A DNA stretch of 35,049 nt from an uncultured Bacteroidales bacterium (lineage in GTDB: Bacteria; Bacteroidota; Bacteroidia; Bacteroidales; UBA932), in assembly GCA_905235995.1 (NCBI GenBank), contig CAJONI010000032.1:1-35049 (forward strand). Reading direction: 5' to 3'. Positions 23,460 to 29,555 of this stretch are shown here, piece by piece; the stretch's first letter is position 1; each line of letters starts with the position of its first letter. A model generated the notes under the pieces. That model saw nothing but the letters and a program-made list of their open reading frames with translations, had not been told where the DNA came from and searched no databases. The position numbers were made by a program, and so were the translations under genes.

Positions 23460-23633
23460 ATGAAAGAACTCGTCGAAAAAATCAATGCCGAGATCGCCGC
23501 TTTCCAGGTGAATGCGAAACTTCAGGTCGAGAAAGGCAACAAGGCCGCCGGTACCCGCGCCCGCAAGAACGCCCTCAACATCTCCAAGTTGATGAAGGAC
23601 TTCCGCAAAGCCTCCGTTGAGGCCGCCAAATAA
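23460..23633 (+). CDS. Histone H1-like (Hc1) small basic protein
   Basis: A 57-residue protein, MKELVEKINAEIAAF at the start and a KAAGTRARKNALNISKLMKDFRKAS segment after it, rich in Lys, Arg and Ala. It matches the small Hc1-like proteins of Bacteroidetes, thought to bind DNA in the nucleoid. It is a single-gene unit with its own canonical -33/-7 promoter and a strong terminator, typical of a highly expressed small protein. Confidence 0.85.
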   Translation: MKELVEKINAEIAAFQVNAKLQVEKGNKAAGTRARKNALNISKLMKDFRKASVEAAK

Positions 23634-23653
23634 GCGTATTTTTTGGTAAAAAA

Positions 23654-23684
23654 GGGCCGCATCCTTTGATGCGGCCTTCTTTTT
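23654..23684 (+). terminator. Rho-independent terminator after the Hc1-like gene
   Basis: A 9-bp perfect stem, GGCCGCATC / GATGCGGCC, with a 4-base loop is followed by TTCTTTTT. It begins 20 bases after the stop codon. Confidence 0.92.
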
Positions 23685-23717
23685 GCATCCATGCGGGAGC
23701 GATAATAACCTGTCATC

Positions 23718-24101
23718 ATGGATTCCGTACGAATAGACAAATATCTCTGGGCCATCCGCATCTATAAGACTCGCACCGACGCAACCGAAGCCTGCCGTGG
23801 CGGCAAGGTAAGCGTTGGCGGAGTGTCGGTCAAGCCTTCGCGTGAAGTGAAGGCGGGCGAGGTGGTGGAGGCACGCAAGGGCCCTGTCATCTATACCTAT
23901 AAGATATTGGCTCCGCTGGAGAAGCGCGTGGGGGCGAAGGAGGTGGAACGTTATGCCGAGAATCTCACCCCTCAGTCGGAACTGGACAAATTGAAAACGC
24001 CGGTGGAGACCTTCTTTATTCGCCGGGACCGCGGGACTGGTCGTCCGACGAAGAAGGAGCGTCGGGAGATGGATTCGCTTTACGACTCGATTTTTGATTG
24101 A
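23718..24101 (+). CDS. hslR: S4-domain RNA-binding protein, Hsp15-like
   Basis: A 127-residue protein with an N-terminal S4 domain: VRIDKYLWAIRIYKTRTDATEACRGGKVSV pattern at 4-33, then SVKPSREVKAGEVVE. The C-terminal basic tail has RRDRGTGRPTKKERREMD, as in Hsp15, which binds 50S subunits carrying stalled nascent chains. It sits tail to tail with pth, whose product acts on peptidyl-tRNA, and the two overlap by 86 bases on opposite strands. Confidence 0.87.
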   Translation: MDSVRIDKYLWAIRIYKTRTDATEACRGGKVSVGGVSVKPSREVKAGEVVEARKGPVIYTYKILAPLEKRVGAKEVERYAENLTPQSELDKLKTPVETFFIRRDRGTGRPTKKERREMDSLYDSIFD

Positions 24102-24654
24102 AGCGGGTCATGGCCCGGCCTATGCCTTCCGTGCCATAACACTTGATGCATTCGACAGCCCGGTCCAGAAGTTCGGGCATGGCCCTTTTCTCTTCCAGCA
24201 GCAGTTCGCCCAGCACGAAGTCCACCTGATGGCCTTCGGCGAAGCCTCCGTTGCCCGTACCTATCCTCAGGCGGGCGTAGTCGTCGCTGGCGAGGCAGTA
24301 GTCCACGCTCTTGAGTCCGTTGTGGCCGCCGTCCGAGCCGCGCTGCCTGAGGCGTATCGTCCCGAAGGGAATGGCCAGGTCGTCGACTACGACCAGCAGG
24401 TTTTCACGGGGGATATGCAGTTTCTGCAGCCAGTAGTTGACTGCCTTGCCGCTCAGGTTCATGTAGGTCGAGGGCTTCAGGAGAGTGAATTTGCGGCCCT
24501 TGTAGGAGACTTCCGCAGTGGCTCCGTAGCGTCCGGTCGTAAAAACAGCATTGGATGCCTGTGCCCAGGCATCCAATACCATAAAGCCCATGTTGTGCCG
24601 GGTTGAGGCGTACTCTTCGCCAATATTGCCAAGCCCGACGACAAGATAGTGCAT
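24016..24654 (-). CDS. pth: Peptidyl-tRNA hydrolase with C-terminal tail extension
   Basis: A 212-residue enzyme that cleaves peptidyl-tRNA released from stalled ribosomes. Catalytic residues are intact: N10 in VGLGNIGEEY, H20 in STRHNMGF, N66 in TYMNLSG, D92 in VVVDDLAIPFG and N112 in GGHNGLKS. Usual Pth proteins stop at about 187-195 residues, near MTRFNQ; this one has about 25 more residues (SSRKANPSPDAPSSSDDQS and onward), low in hydrophobic residues and encoded opposite the hslR 3' end. The stop is thus inside hslR. It lies 9 bases after the L25 gene and is likely co-transcribed with it, a familiar rplY-pth order. Confidence 0.93.
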   Translation of the reverse strand: MHYLVVGLGNIGEEYASTRHNMGFMVLDAWAQASNAVFTTGRYGATAEVSYKGRKFTLLKPSTYMNLSGKAVNYWLQKLHIPRENLLVVVDDLAIPFGTIRLRQRGSDGGHNGLKSVDYCLASDDYARLRIGTGNGGFAEGHQVDFVLGELLLEEKRAMPELLDRAVECIKCYGTEGIGRAMTRFNQKSSRKANPSPDAPSSSDDQSRGPGE

Positions 24655-24663
24655 AGGTCGCTA

Positions 24664-25248
24664 CTATTCGGCAGGCGTTTCCGCGGTGGCGGCAGCGGCG
24701 GAGTTGCGGGTGGCGCGGACGGCGCACACCAGCGTGCCCTTCGGCGAGACGATCTGGATGCCGTCGTACTTGAGGTCGCCGGCATTGATCTGAGCTCCGA
24801 GGCCGAGTTCGGTGATGTCGACCGGGAGTTCGTCGGGAAGGTTCTGCTGCATTCCGCAGACGCGGAGCTTGCGGGTGTTGAGGCTCAGCTTGCCACCCTG
24901 GCGGACACCGATGGAGTTTCCGGTAATCTTGACGGGGACGTCGATGACCACGGGCTTGGCGGGATCGAGGGCCAGGAAGTCCACGTGAAGCGGGCGGTCG
25001 TTGACCGGATGATACTGGATGGCCTTGAGGACAGCCTGGTACTTCGTGCCTTCAACGTCGAGGTCGACGATGTGGGAGAACGGGGTGTGGGTCAGGCCCT
25101 TGAGGTCTTTCTCGTCGACCGAGAAGGAGGTGTTCTCGACACCGGCGCCGTAGATGACGCAGGGGACGCGGTCTTCTTTGCGAACGCTCTTCACGTCGGC
25201 CTTCTTGCCGGTGACGCGCTTCTTGCCTTTGAGTTCGAAATGTTTCAT
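24664..25248 (-). CDS. rplY: 50S ribosomal protein L25/general stress protein Ctc
   Basis: A 194-residue L25 of the long (Ctc/TL5) type. The N-terminal 5S rRNA-binding domain has KGKKRVTGKKADVKSVR and VPCVIYG, then the L25 region with HIVDLDVEG, and the C-terminal beta domain with KPVVIDVPVKITGNSIGVRQGGKLS and ELPVDITELGLGAQINAGDL. The tail is Ala/Glu-rich (AAAATAETPAE). It heads the rplY-pth unit with a -7 box and a structured leader of about 80 bases that could serve for autoregulation (inference). Confidence 0.94.
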   Translation of the reverse strand: MKHFELKGKKRVTGKKADVKSVRKEDRVPCVIYGAGVENTSFSVDEKDLKGLTHTPFSHIVDLDVEGTKYQAVLKAIQYHPVNDRPLHVDFLALDPAKPVVIDVPVKITGNSIGVRQGGKLSLNTRKLRVCGMQQNLPDELPVDITELGLGAQINAGDLKYDGIQIVSPKGTLVCAVRATRNSAAAATAETPAE

Positions 25249-25275
25249 GTTACTGTTTTTAAAATGTGTTACTCA

Positions 25276-25294
25276 AGCCGGATCGGGTCCGGCT
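25276..25294 (-). promoter_or_regulatory. Hairpin in the rplY leader (start-proximal)
   Basis: AGCCGGA-CCCGA-TCCGGCT on the minus strand makes a perfect 7-bp stem. It lies 27 bases before the rplY ATG in the predicted 5' leader. Confidence 0.45.
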
Positions 25295-25305
25295 CCCATT
25301 GCACC

Positions 25306-25323
25306 AAAAAGGTTTCCCTTTTT
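25306..25323 (-). promoter_or_regulatory. GAAA-capped hairpin in the rplY leader
   Basis: AAAAAGG-GAAA-CCTTTTT on the minus strand makes a perfect 7-bp stem capped by a GAAA tetraloop, a hairpin near the 5' end of the predicted mRNA. Together with the second hairpin it gives the leader of rplY a defined fold. Confidence 0.45.
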
Positions 25324-25333
25324 CAGCGGACCG

Positions 25334-25341
25334 CAAAGGTA
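25334..25341 (-). promoter_or_regulatory. -7 box for rplY-pth
   Basis: TACCTTTG on the minus strand fits TAnnTTTG. It ends 85 bases before the rplY ATG and predicts a leader of about 80 bases. Confidence 0.55.
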
Positions 25342-25369
25342 TGAAAAATATTTGGTTATGCAATAAAAA

Positions 25370-26518
25370 TTACTGGACCAGCCCGGTATCCCGGTTCCAG
25401 TCGAGGGTCTTGTAGAAGTTGTTGAGCACCGTGTATTCGGGGCGGGGGATGTAGACGCTCAGTCCGCAGCAGTTGACCATGTCTATGCCCAGGAACTGCT
25501 CCGTGGCGTCGGCGAAGACCACTGTCCTGCCGAGGGCCGAGGCGAAGGTCGCGTATTCGCTGTCGGATGCGAGCCTGCCGACGAAATCGTCGAGGTCGTA
25601 GTACCAGTGCTTGTTGTGGCGGAAATAAGGTTGGATCTGGCTGCGGTCGATGGTCATGATCTGGTCTTGACGGGCCTGGAACACCGGCCTGCAGGCGGCT
25701 GCAAGACTGGGGAGGGGTTCGGTGCGGATCACCGTGACGGTGGCGGAGCGGTAGGATCCCGACTGGGCCCGGTAGTGGTTCATGTAGCTGGTCGCAACCG
25801 ACTTGAGGGCCGGTTCGGTGGACATCGTCATCAGGGGTTCGGTCATGGACTCATAGGGGAAGCCGTCGACCAGGATCTCGGTGGGGGAGAAGAGAATGTA
25901 GTCGGTCACGCCGCGCAGTTCGTAGGCCAGTTCCACGTTGGCCATCAGGCAGCAGTCGAAGAGCAGGAACTGGTAGTGGCGGGAGGAAAGTGCGTCGCGG
26001 AGTGCGACCAGCTCCATCTCGGACTGGGTGTCCTCATCGTAGCCGAAACTCCTGAGCGAGGCGCCCGGAGCCTTTTCCTGGGGGTTCTCGTAGTAACCTT
26101 CGGGCAGGAAGCCGCTGCCGTGCGACCAGAGGATCAGCCCGCGGTATCTTGCAGGCCATGCGTTCTCGGCGTCCGCGAGCACGTCGGCAAGGGTGGCGGA
26201 GGAGGCCGAGTTGGTTCCCTGGGGATATTCCATTATGATATCTTCCTCCAGCACTCCTTTCTTGCTCCTGCTCAGCCTGCTCAGCACCGGGGTCTGGCCG
26301 GCGAAGTCGCGGTACACCAGCACTATCTTCTCCTTGTTTTTGGTTTCCGGAAGCCAGGAATCGCGCATTGTCTCGAAATCCCTCTCGCCTTCAGAAGAGA
26401 TGTTGTTGTTGCCTGCAATGTAGACGAGCAGCACCTGCCTGTCCTTCTCGGATGGCGTGAACCACTCGCAGGAGCATGCGCAGAGCATCAGCAGCAGCAT
26501 TGAGGCGATCCTTTTCAT
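25370..26518 (-). CDS. Clostripain (C11) family cysteine peptidase, lipoprotein
   Basis: A 382-residue protein with a lipoprotein signal (LMLCACSC; lipid site Cys15 or Cys17). The C11 catalytic pair is visible: H133 in LILWSHGSGF and C189 or C190 in FLLFDCCLMANVE. Other family features are LLVYIAGNNN at 30-39, then SMELVALRDAL-type and YILFSPTEI segments. C11 proteases are Arg- or Lys-specific and self-activate by cleavage; many Bacteroidetes carry surface lipoprotein forms. The gene follows tsaE by 10 bases and is likely co-transcribed with it from the tsaE promoter, although the functions appear unrelated. Confidence 0.87.
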   Translation of the reverse strand: MKRIASMLLLMLCACSCEWFTPSEKDRQVLLVYIAGNNNISSEGERDFETMRDSWLPETKNKEKIVLVYRDFAGQTPVLSRLSRSKKGVLEEDIIMEYPQGTNSASSATLADVLADAENAWPARYRGLILWSHGSGFLPEGYYENPQEKAPGASLRSFGYDEDTQSEMELVALRDALSSRHYQFLLFDCCLMANVELAYELRGVTDYILFSPTEILVDGFPYESMTEPLMTMSTEPALKSVATSYMNHYRAQSGSYRSATVTVIRTEPLPSLAAACRPVFQARQDQIMTIDRSQIQPYFRHNKHWYYDLDDFVGRLASDSEYATFASALGRTVVFADATEQFLGIDMVNCCGLSVYIPRPEYTVLNNFYKTLDWNRDTGLVQ

Positions 26519-26528
26519 GGGCAGGGGG

Positions 26529-26942
26529 TCAGAAGAGCAGTGTGCGGGTTTCTTCGTCTTCCACGAGTATCTGCACCTTCAGGGTGTCTTCGGGAAGCAG
26601 TTCCTCTATCATCTCCGGCCACTCGACAAGGCAGAGCGCCCCGCTGTCGAAATATTCGAAGACGCCGATGTCCAGGGCTTCCGCCAGACGGTTGATGCGG
26701 TAGAAGTCGAAGTGGAAGACGGGATTGCCGGCGGCGTCGCGGTATTCGTTGACCAGGGTGAAGGTGGGGCTGACCACCGTGTCGCTGACGCCCAGCTCGC
26801 GGCAGAGCGCGGTGATGAACGTGGTCTTCCCGGCCCCCATCGAGCCGTAGAAGGCCACTATGGAAGCGGGACCCTTGTGCGCGAGGAAAGCCTTTGCGGC
26901 CCTCGGAAGGTCGGACGTACCGTTGATGTGAATCTCGGTCAT
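26529..26942 (-). CDS. tsaE: tRNA threonylcarbamoyladenosine biosynthesis ATPase TsaE
   Basis: A 137-residue P-loop protein of standard length. Walker A is GSMGAGKTT at 33-41, followed by SPTFTLVNEY at 59-68, HFDFYR at 77-82 (family HxDxYR) and CLVEWPE at 104-110. TsaE works with TsaB and TsaD to make t6A37 on ANN-decoding tRNAs. ATG 26942 is chosen because the -7 box TAACTTTG ends 6 bases before it; the longer frame starts upstream of that box. Confidence 0.92.
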   Translation of the reverse strand: MTEIHINGTSDLPRAAKAFLAHKGPASIVAFYGSMGAGKTTFITALCRELGVSDTVVSPTFTLVNEYRDAAGNPVFHFDFYRINRLAEALDIGVFEYFDSGALCLVEWPEMIEELLPEDTLKVQILVEDEETRTLLF

Positions 26943-26948
26943 CGAGGG

Positions 26949-26956
26949 CAAAGTTA
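26949..26956 (-). promoter_or_regulatory. -7 box for tsaE, 6 bases from its ATG
   Basis: TAACTTTG on the minus strand fits TAnnTTTG. As at cca and holA, the short spacing predicts a leaderless or nearly leaderless mRNA. Confidence 0.6.
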
Positions 26957-27043
26957 GCAAATATTCTGCCGCACTCATCACCATTTGTTGGTATTGTCTT
27001 TCCGGGACGAAATGCCGACATTTGCACATCAAATCGGGAAGCT

Positions 27044-29374
27044 ATGAGATTGGATGAACTGCATGTGGGCCAGTGGGCCAGGATACTGCACGTGGGAGGC
27101 GGCGGCTCGCTCCGCCAGCACTTCCTCGACATGGGCCTGATTCCCGGCACGATAGTGAAACTGGCGAAGCTGGCACCGCTGGGCGATCCCATGGAATTCC
27201 TCGTGAGCGGCTACGCCCTGTCCCTGCGCAAGGCCGATGCGGCGAAGATAGAGGTGGAGCTCTCGGCCCCCGGACAACGCACCGTACCGCCGGCAGAACC
27301 GCACGAAGACGAACACCCGGGCTTCGGTGAGGAAGGTCGCTACCACGACAGGACCCATGAGCAGGCGCTTCCCAAAGACACTGTCCTGAACTTCGCCCTG
27401 GCCGGCAACCAGAACAGCGGCAAGACCACCCTCTTCAATCAGCTCACCGGCGCCAACCAGCACGTGGGCAACTTCCCGGGAGTGACGGTAGACCGCAAGG
27501 ACGGAGTGATACGCCATCATCCTGAAACACGCCTGACCGACCTGCCCGGCATCTATTCCCTTGCCCCGTATACCTCTGAGGAGGTGGTTTCGCGCGAATT
27601 CATCCTGCATGAGAAGCCTCACGGCATCATCAATATCGTCGACGCTTCCAATATCGAGCGGAACCTCTACCTGACCATGCAACTCATGGAACTCGAGATT
27701 CCCATGGTCCTGGCCCTGAACATGATGGACGAGGTCAGGGGCAACGGCGGCTCCATCCGCGTGAACGAGATGGAGGAGGCGCTGGGCCTGCCTGTGGTGG
27801 CCATCTCCGCCGCCAGGGGGGAAGGTATCGAGGAGCTGGTGGAACACGCGGTCCATGTGGCGCGCTATCAGGAAAAGCCTGCGCGTCAGGACTTCTGCGA
27901 CCGCGACGACCATGGCGGAGCGGTGCACCGCTGCCTCCACGGCATCATGCACCTGGTGGAAGACCACGCGCAGCGGGCCGGGATCCCGGTGCGTTTCGCG
28001 GCCAGCAGGCTGGTGGACGGCGATCCCGAGATTGAAAAAACCCTCGGCCTCGACGCCAACGAGAAGGAGATGGTGGAGCACATCATCGTCCAGATGGAGC
28101 AGGAACGGGGCCTCGACCGCCATGCGGCCATGGCCGACATGCGTTTCGCCTTCATCCGGAAACTCTGCGGCAATACCGTCGTAAAGCCGCACGAAAGCCG
28201 GGAATACCGCCGCAGCCGCCACATCGACAGGGTGCTGACCGGACGCTGGACCGCCCTCCCGATCTTCGTGCTGGTCATGTCGCTGGTCATCTGGCTGTCG
28301 ATCGACGTGCTGGGCGCTCCTCTCCAGGACTGGCTCGACCAGGGCATAAGCTGGCTGGGCGCGCAGACCGCAGTGGCGATGGAGAGCTGGGGCGTGGCTC
28401 CCTCGGTCCGTTCGCTGGTGGTCGACGGCATCTTCGGCGGCGTGGGCACGGTTGTGAGTTTCGTGCCCATCATCATAATACTCTTCTTCTTCCTGTCCAT
28501 GCTGGAAGACAGCGGCTACATGGCCCGCGTGGCCTTCGTCAGCGACAAGCTGCTGCGCCATCTGGGCCTGACAGGGCGGAGCATAGTGCCGCTGCTCGTG
28601 GGCTTCGGCTGTAGCGTACCTGCAGTCATGGCCACCCGTACCCTGCCTTCGGCCCACGACCGTCGCCTCACGGTCCTGCTGACGCCCTACATGAGCTGTT
28701 CGGCGAAGATTCCCATCTACGCCTTCTTCACGGCCGCCTTTTTCCCGGGCCGCGGCGGCCTGGTGCTGGTGATCCTCTACATGTCGGCAATACTGATAGG
28801 CATAGTGGTCGCGCTGGTTTCCAAGAAGGTGCATCCCGACGACCATCCCGCCCCTTTCGTCATGGAGCTGCCGAACTACCGCATGCCCGGCGCGAAGAAC
28901 GTGGCCCACTTGCTTTGGGACAAGACCAGGGACTTCCTCCAGAGGGCTTTCACGGTGATCTTCGTGGCGTCGATCATAATATGGTTCCTGCAGTCGTTCA
29001 ATTTCCGGCTTCAGATGGTGGAAGGAGGCGAGGGCAGCATGCTGGCGCAGATCGCCGGCCTGGTCGCTCCGCTATTCGCTCCGCTAGGGCTGGGCGACTG
29101 GCGCATAGTCACTTCCCTGGTCACGGGCTTCCTTGCCAAGGAGGCCGTGGTCTCGACCATGGAGGTGCTTGATGTGACGGCGGCGCTGACGACGCAGACC
29201 GCCATCTCCATGCTGGCCTTCTGCCTGCTCTACACTCCCTGCGTGGCTGCGATAGCGGCCGTAAAGCGGGAACTGGGAGGCAGGCTGGCCTGCTGGATGG
29301 TGATTTTCCAATGCTTCGTGGCCTGGCTGGTGGCGTGGCTGGCGTATCTTGTAGCGGGATTCATCCTGGGATAA
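27044..29374 (+). CDS. feoB: Ferrous iron transporter FeoB with fused FeoA domain
   Basis: A 776-residue FeoA-FeoB fusion. Residues 1-75 form the SH3-like FeoA domain (RQHFLDMGLIPGTIVKLAKLAPLGDP and VSGYALSLRK). A linker rich in His and Glu/Asp (about 84-108) follows. The G domain has G1 GNQNSGKTT at 121-129 (family GNPNSGKT), GNFPGVTVDRKDG, G3 DLPG at 166-169 and NMMD at 226-229. The inner-membrane domain starts at about 400 and includes the two Gate motifs, GFGCSVPAVMATRTL and TPYMSCSAKIPIYAF. FeoB imports Fe2+ and depends on GTP hydrolysis. A small Cys-rich membrane protein gene follows after 4 bases. No Fur box was identified. Confidence 0.94.
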   Translation: MRLDELHVGQWARILHVGGGGSLRQHFLDMGLIPGTIVKLAKLAPLGDPMEFLVSGYALSLRKADAAKIEVELSAPGQRTVPPAEPHEDEHPGFGEEGRYHDRTHEQALPKDTVLNFALAGNQNSGKTTLFNQLTGANQHVGNFPGVTVDRKDGVIRHHPETRLTDLPGIYSLAPYTSEEVVSREFILHEKPHGIINIVDASNIERNLYLTMQLMELEIPMVLALNMMDEVRGNGGSIRVNEMEEALGLPVVAISAARGEGIEELVEHAVHVARYQEKPARQDFCDRDDHGGAVHRCLHGIMHLVEDHAQRAGIPVRFAASRLVDGDPEIEKTLGLDANEKEMVEHIIVQMEQERGLDRHAAMADMRFAFIRKLCGNTVVKPHESREYRRSRHIDRVLTGRWTALPIFVLVMSLVIWLSIDVLGAPLQDWLDQGISWLGAQTAVAMESWGVAPSVRSLVVDGIFGGVGTVVSFVPIIIILFFFLSMLEDSGYMARVAFVSDKLLRHLGLTGRSIVPLLVGFGCSVPAVMATRTLPSAHDRRLTVLLTPYMSCSAKIPIYAFFTAAFFPGRGGLVLVILYMSAILIGIVVALVSKKVHPDDHPAPFVMELPNYRMPGAKNVAHLLWDKTRDFLQRAFTVIFVASIIIWFLQSFNFRLQMVEGGEGSMLAQIAGLVAPLFAPLGLGDWRIVTSLVTGFLAKEAVVSTMEVLDVTAALTTQTAISMLAFCLLYTPCVAAIAAVKRELGGRLACWMVIFQCFVAWLVAWLAYLVAGFILG

Positions 29375-29378
29375 TGCC

Positions 29379-29555
29379 ATGAACCTTCCTACCGCCATAG
29401 TGCTTGCCGTAGTCGCCGGGCTGGTTTTCCTGGCGGTCCGCTACCATGTGCGGAGCGGCCGCAGACTCACAGACTGTGGTTGCGGCCGCTCCGCGTCGTG
29501 CAAGGGGTGTCACGGATGTGACGGGATGCCGGGTCAGGCCCGGCATGACGTTTAG
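29379..29555 (+). CDS. FeoB-associated Cys-rich membrane protein
   Basis: A 58-residue protein starting 4 bases after feoB. One membrane segment (residues 5-20, TAIVLAVVAGLVFLAV) is followed by a basic stretch and a Cys cluster, C33-G-C35, C41, C44 and C47 (DCGCGRSASCKGCHGCD), typical of the small FeoB-associated Cys-rich proteins that may aid iron transfer. The last ten residues (GMPGQARHDV) are encoded by a dispersed repeat, and a 13-bp inverted repeat lies under the Arg/Cys region. The stop overlaps the stop of the convergent S9 peptidase gene by 4 bases. Confidence 0.8.
   Translation: MNLPTAIVLAVVAGLVFLAVRYHVRSGRRLTDCGCGRSASCKGCHGCDGMPGQARHDV
29451..29493. repeat. 13-bp perfect inverted repeat inside the Cys-rich protein gene
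   Basis: CGGAGCGGCCGCA at 29451-29463 is repeated inverted at 29481-29493 (TGCGGCCGCTCCG). The 17-base loop itself contains CACA-GAC-TGTG. The total would form a very stable RNA hairpin between the membrane segment and the Cys cluster of the small FeoB-associated protein. Confidence 0.8.
29523..29550. repeat. Dispersed palindromic repeat, copy B, encoding the tail of the Cys-rich protein
   Basis: The minus-strand reading is CGTCATGCCGGGCCTGACCC followed by GGCATC, which lines up with the copy at 33761. It lies at the 3' end of the Cys-rich gene and supplies its last codons. Confidence 0.7.

Noticed and set aside
26957-27043. Fur box or promoter for feoAB
   Set aside because: Only a near-match GACATTTG to the -7 consensus was found and no convincing Fur-type inverted repeat.
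27029-28909. 626-residue open frame opposite feoB
   Set aside because: Shadow of the FeoAB gene; composition dominated by His, Val, Glu and Arg.
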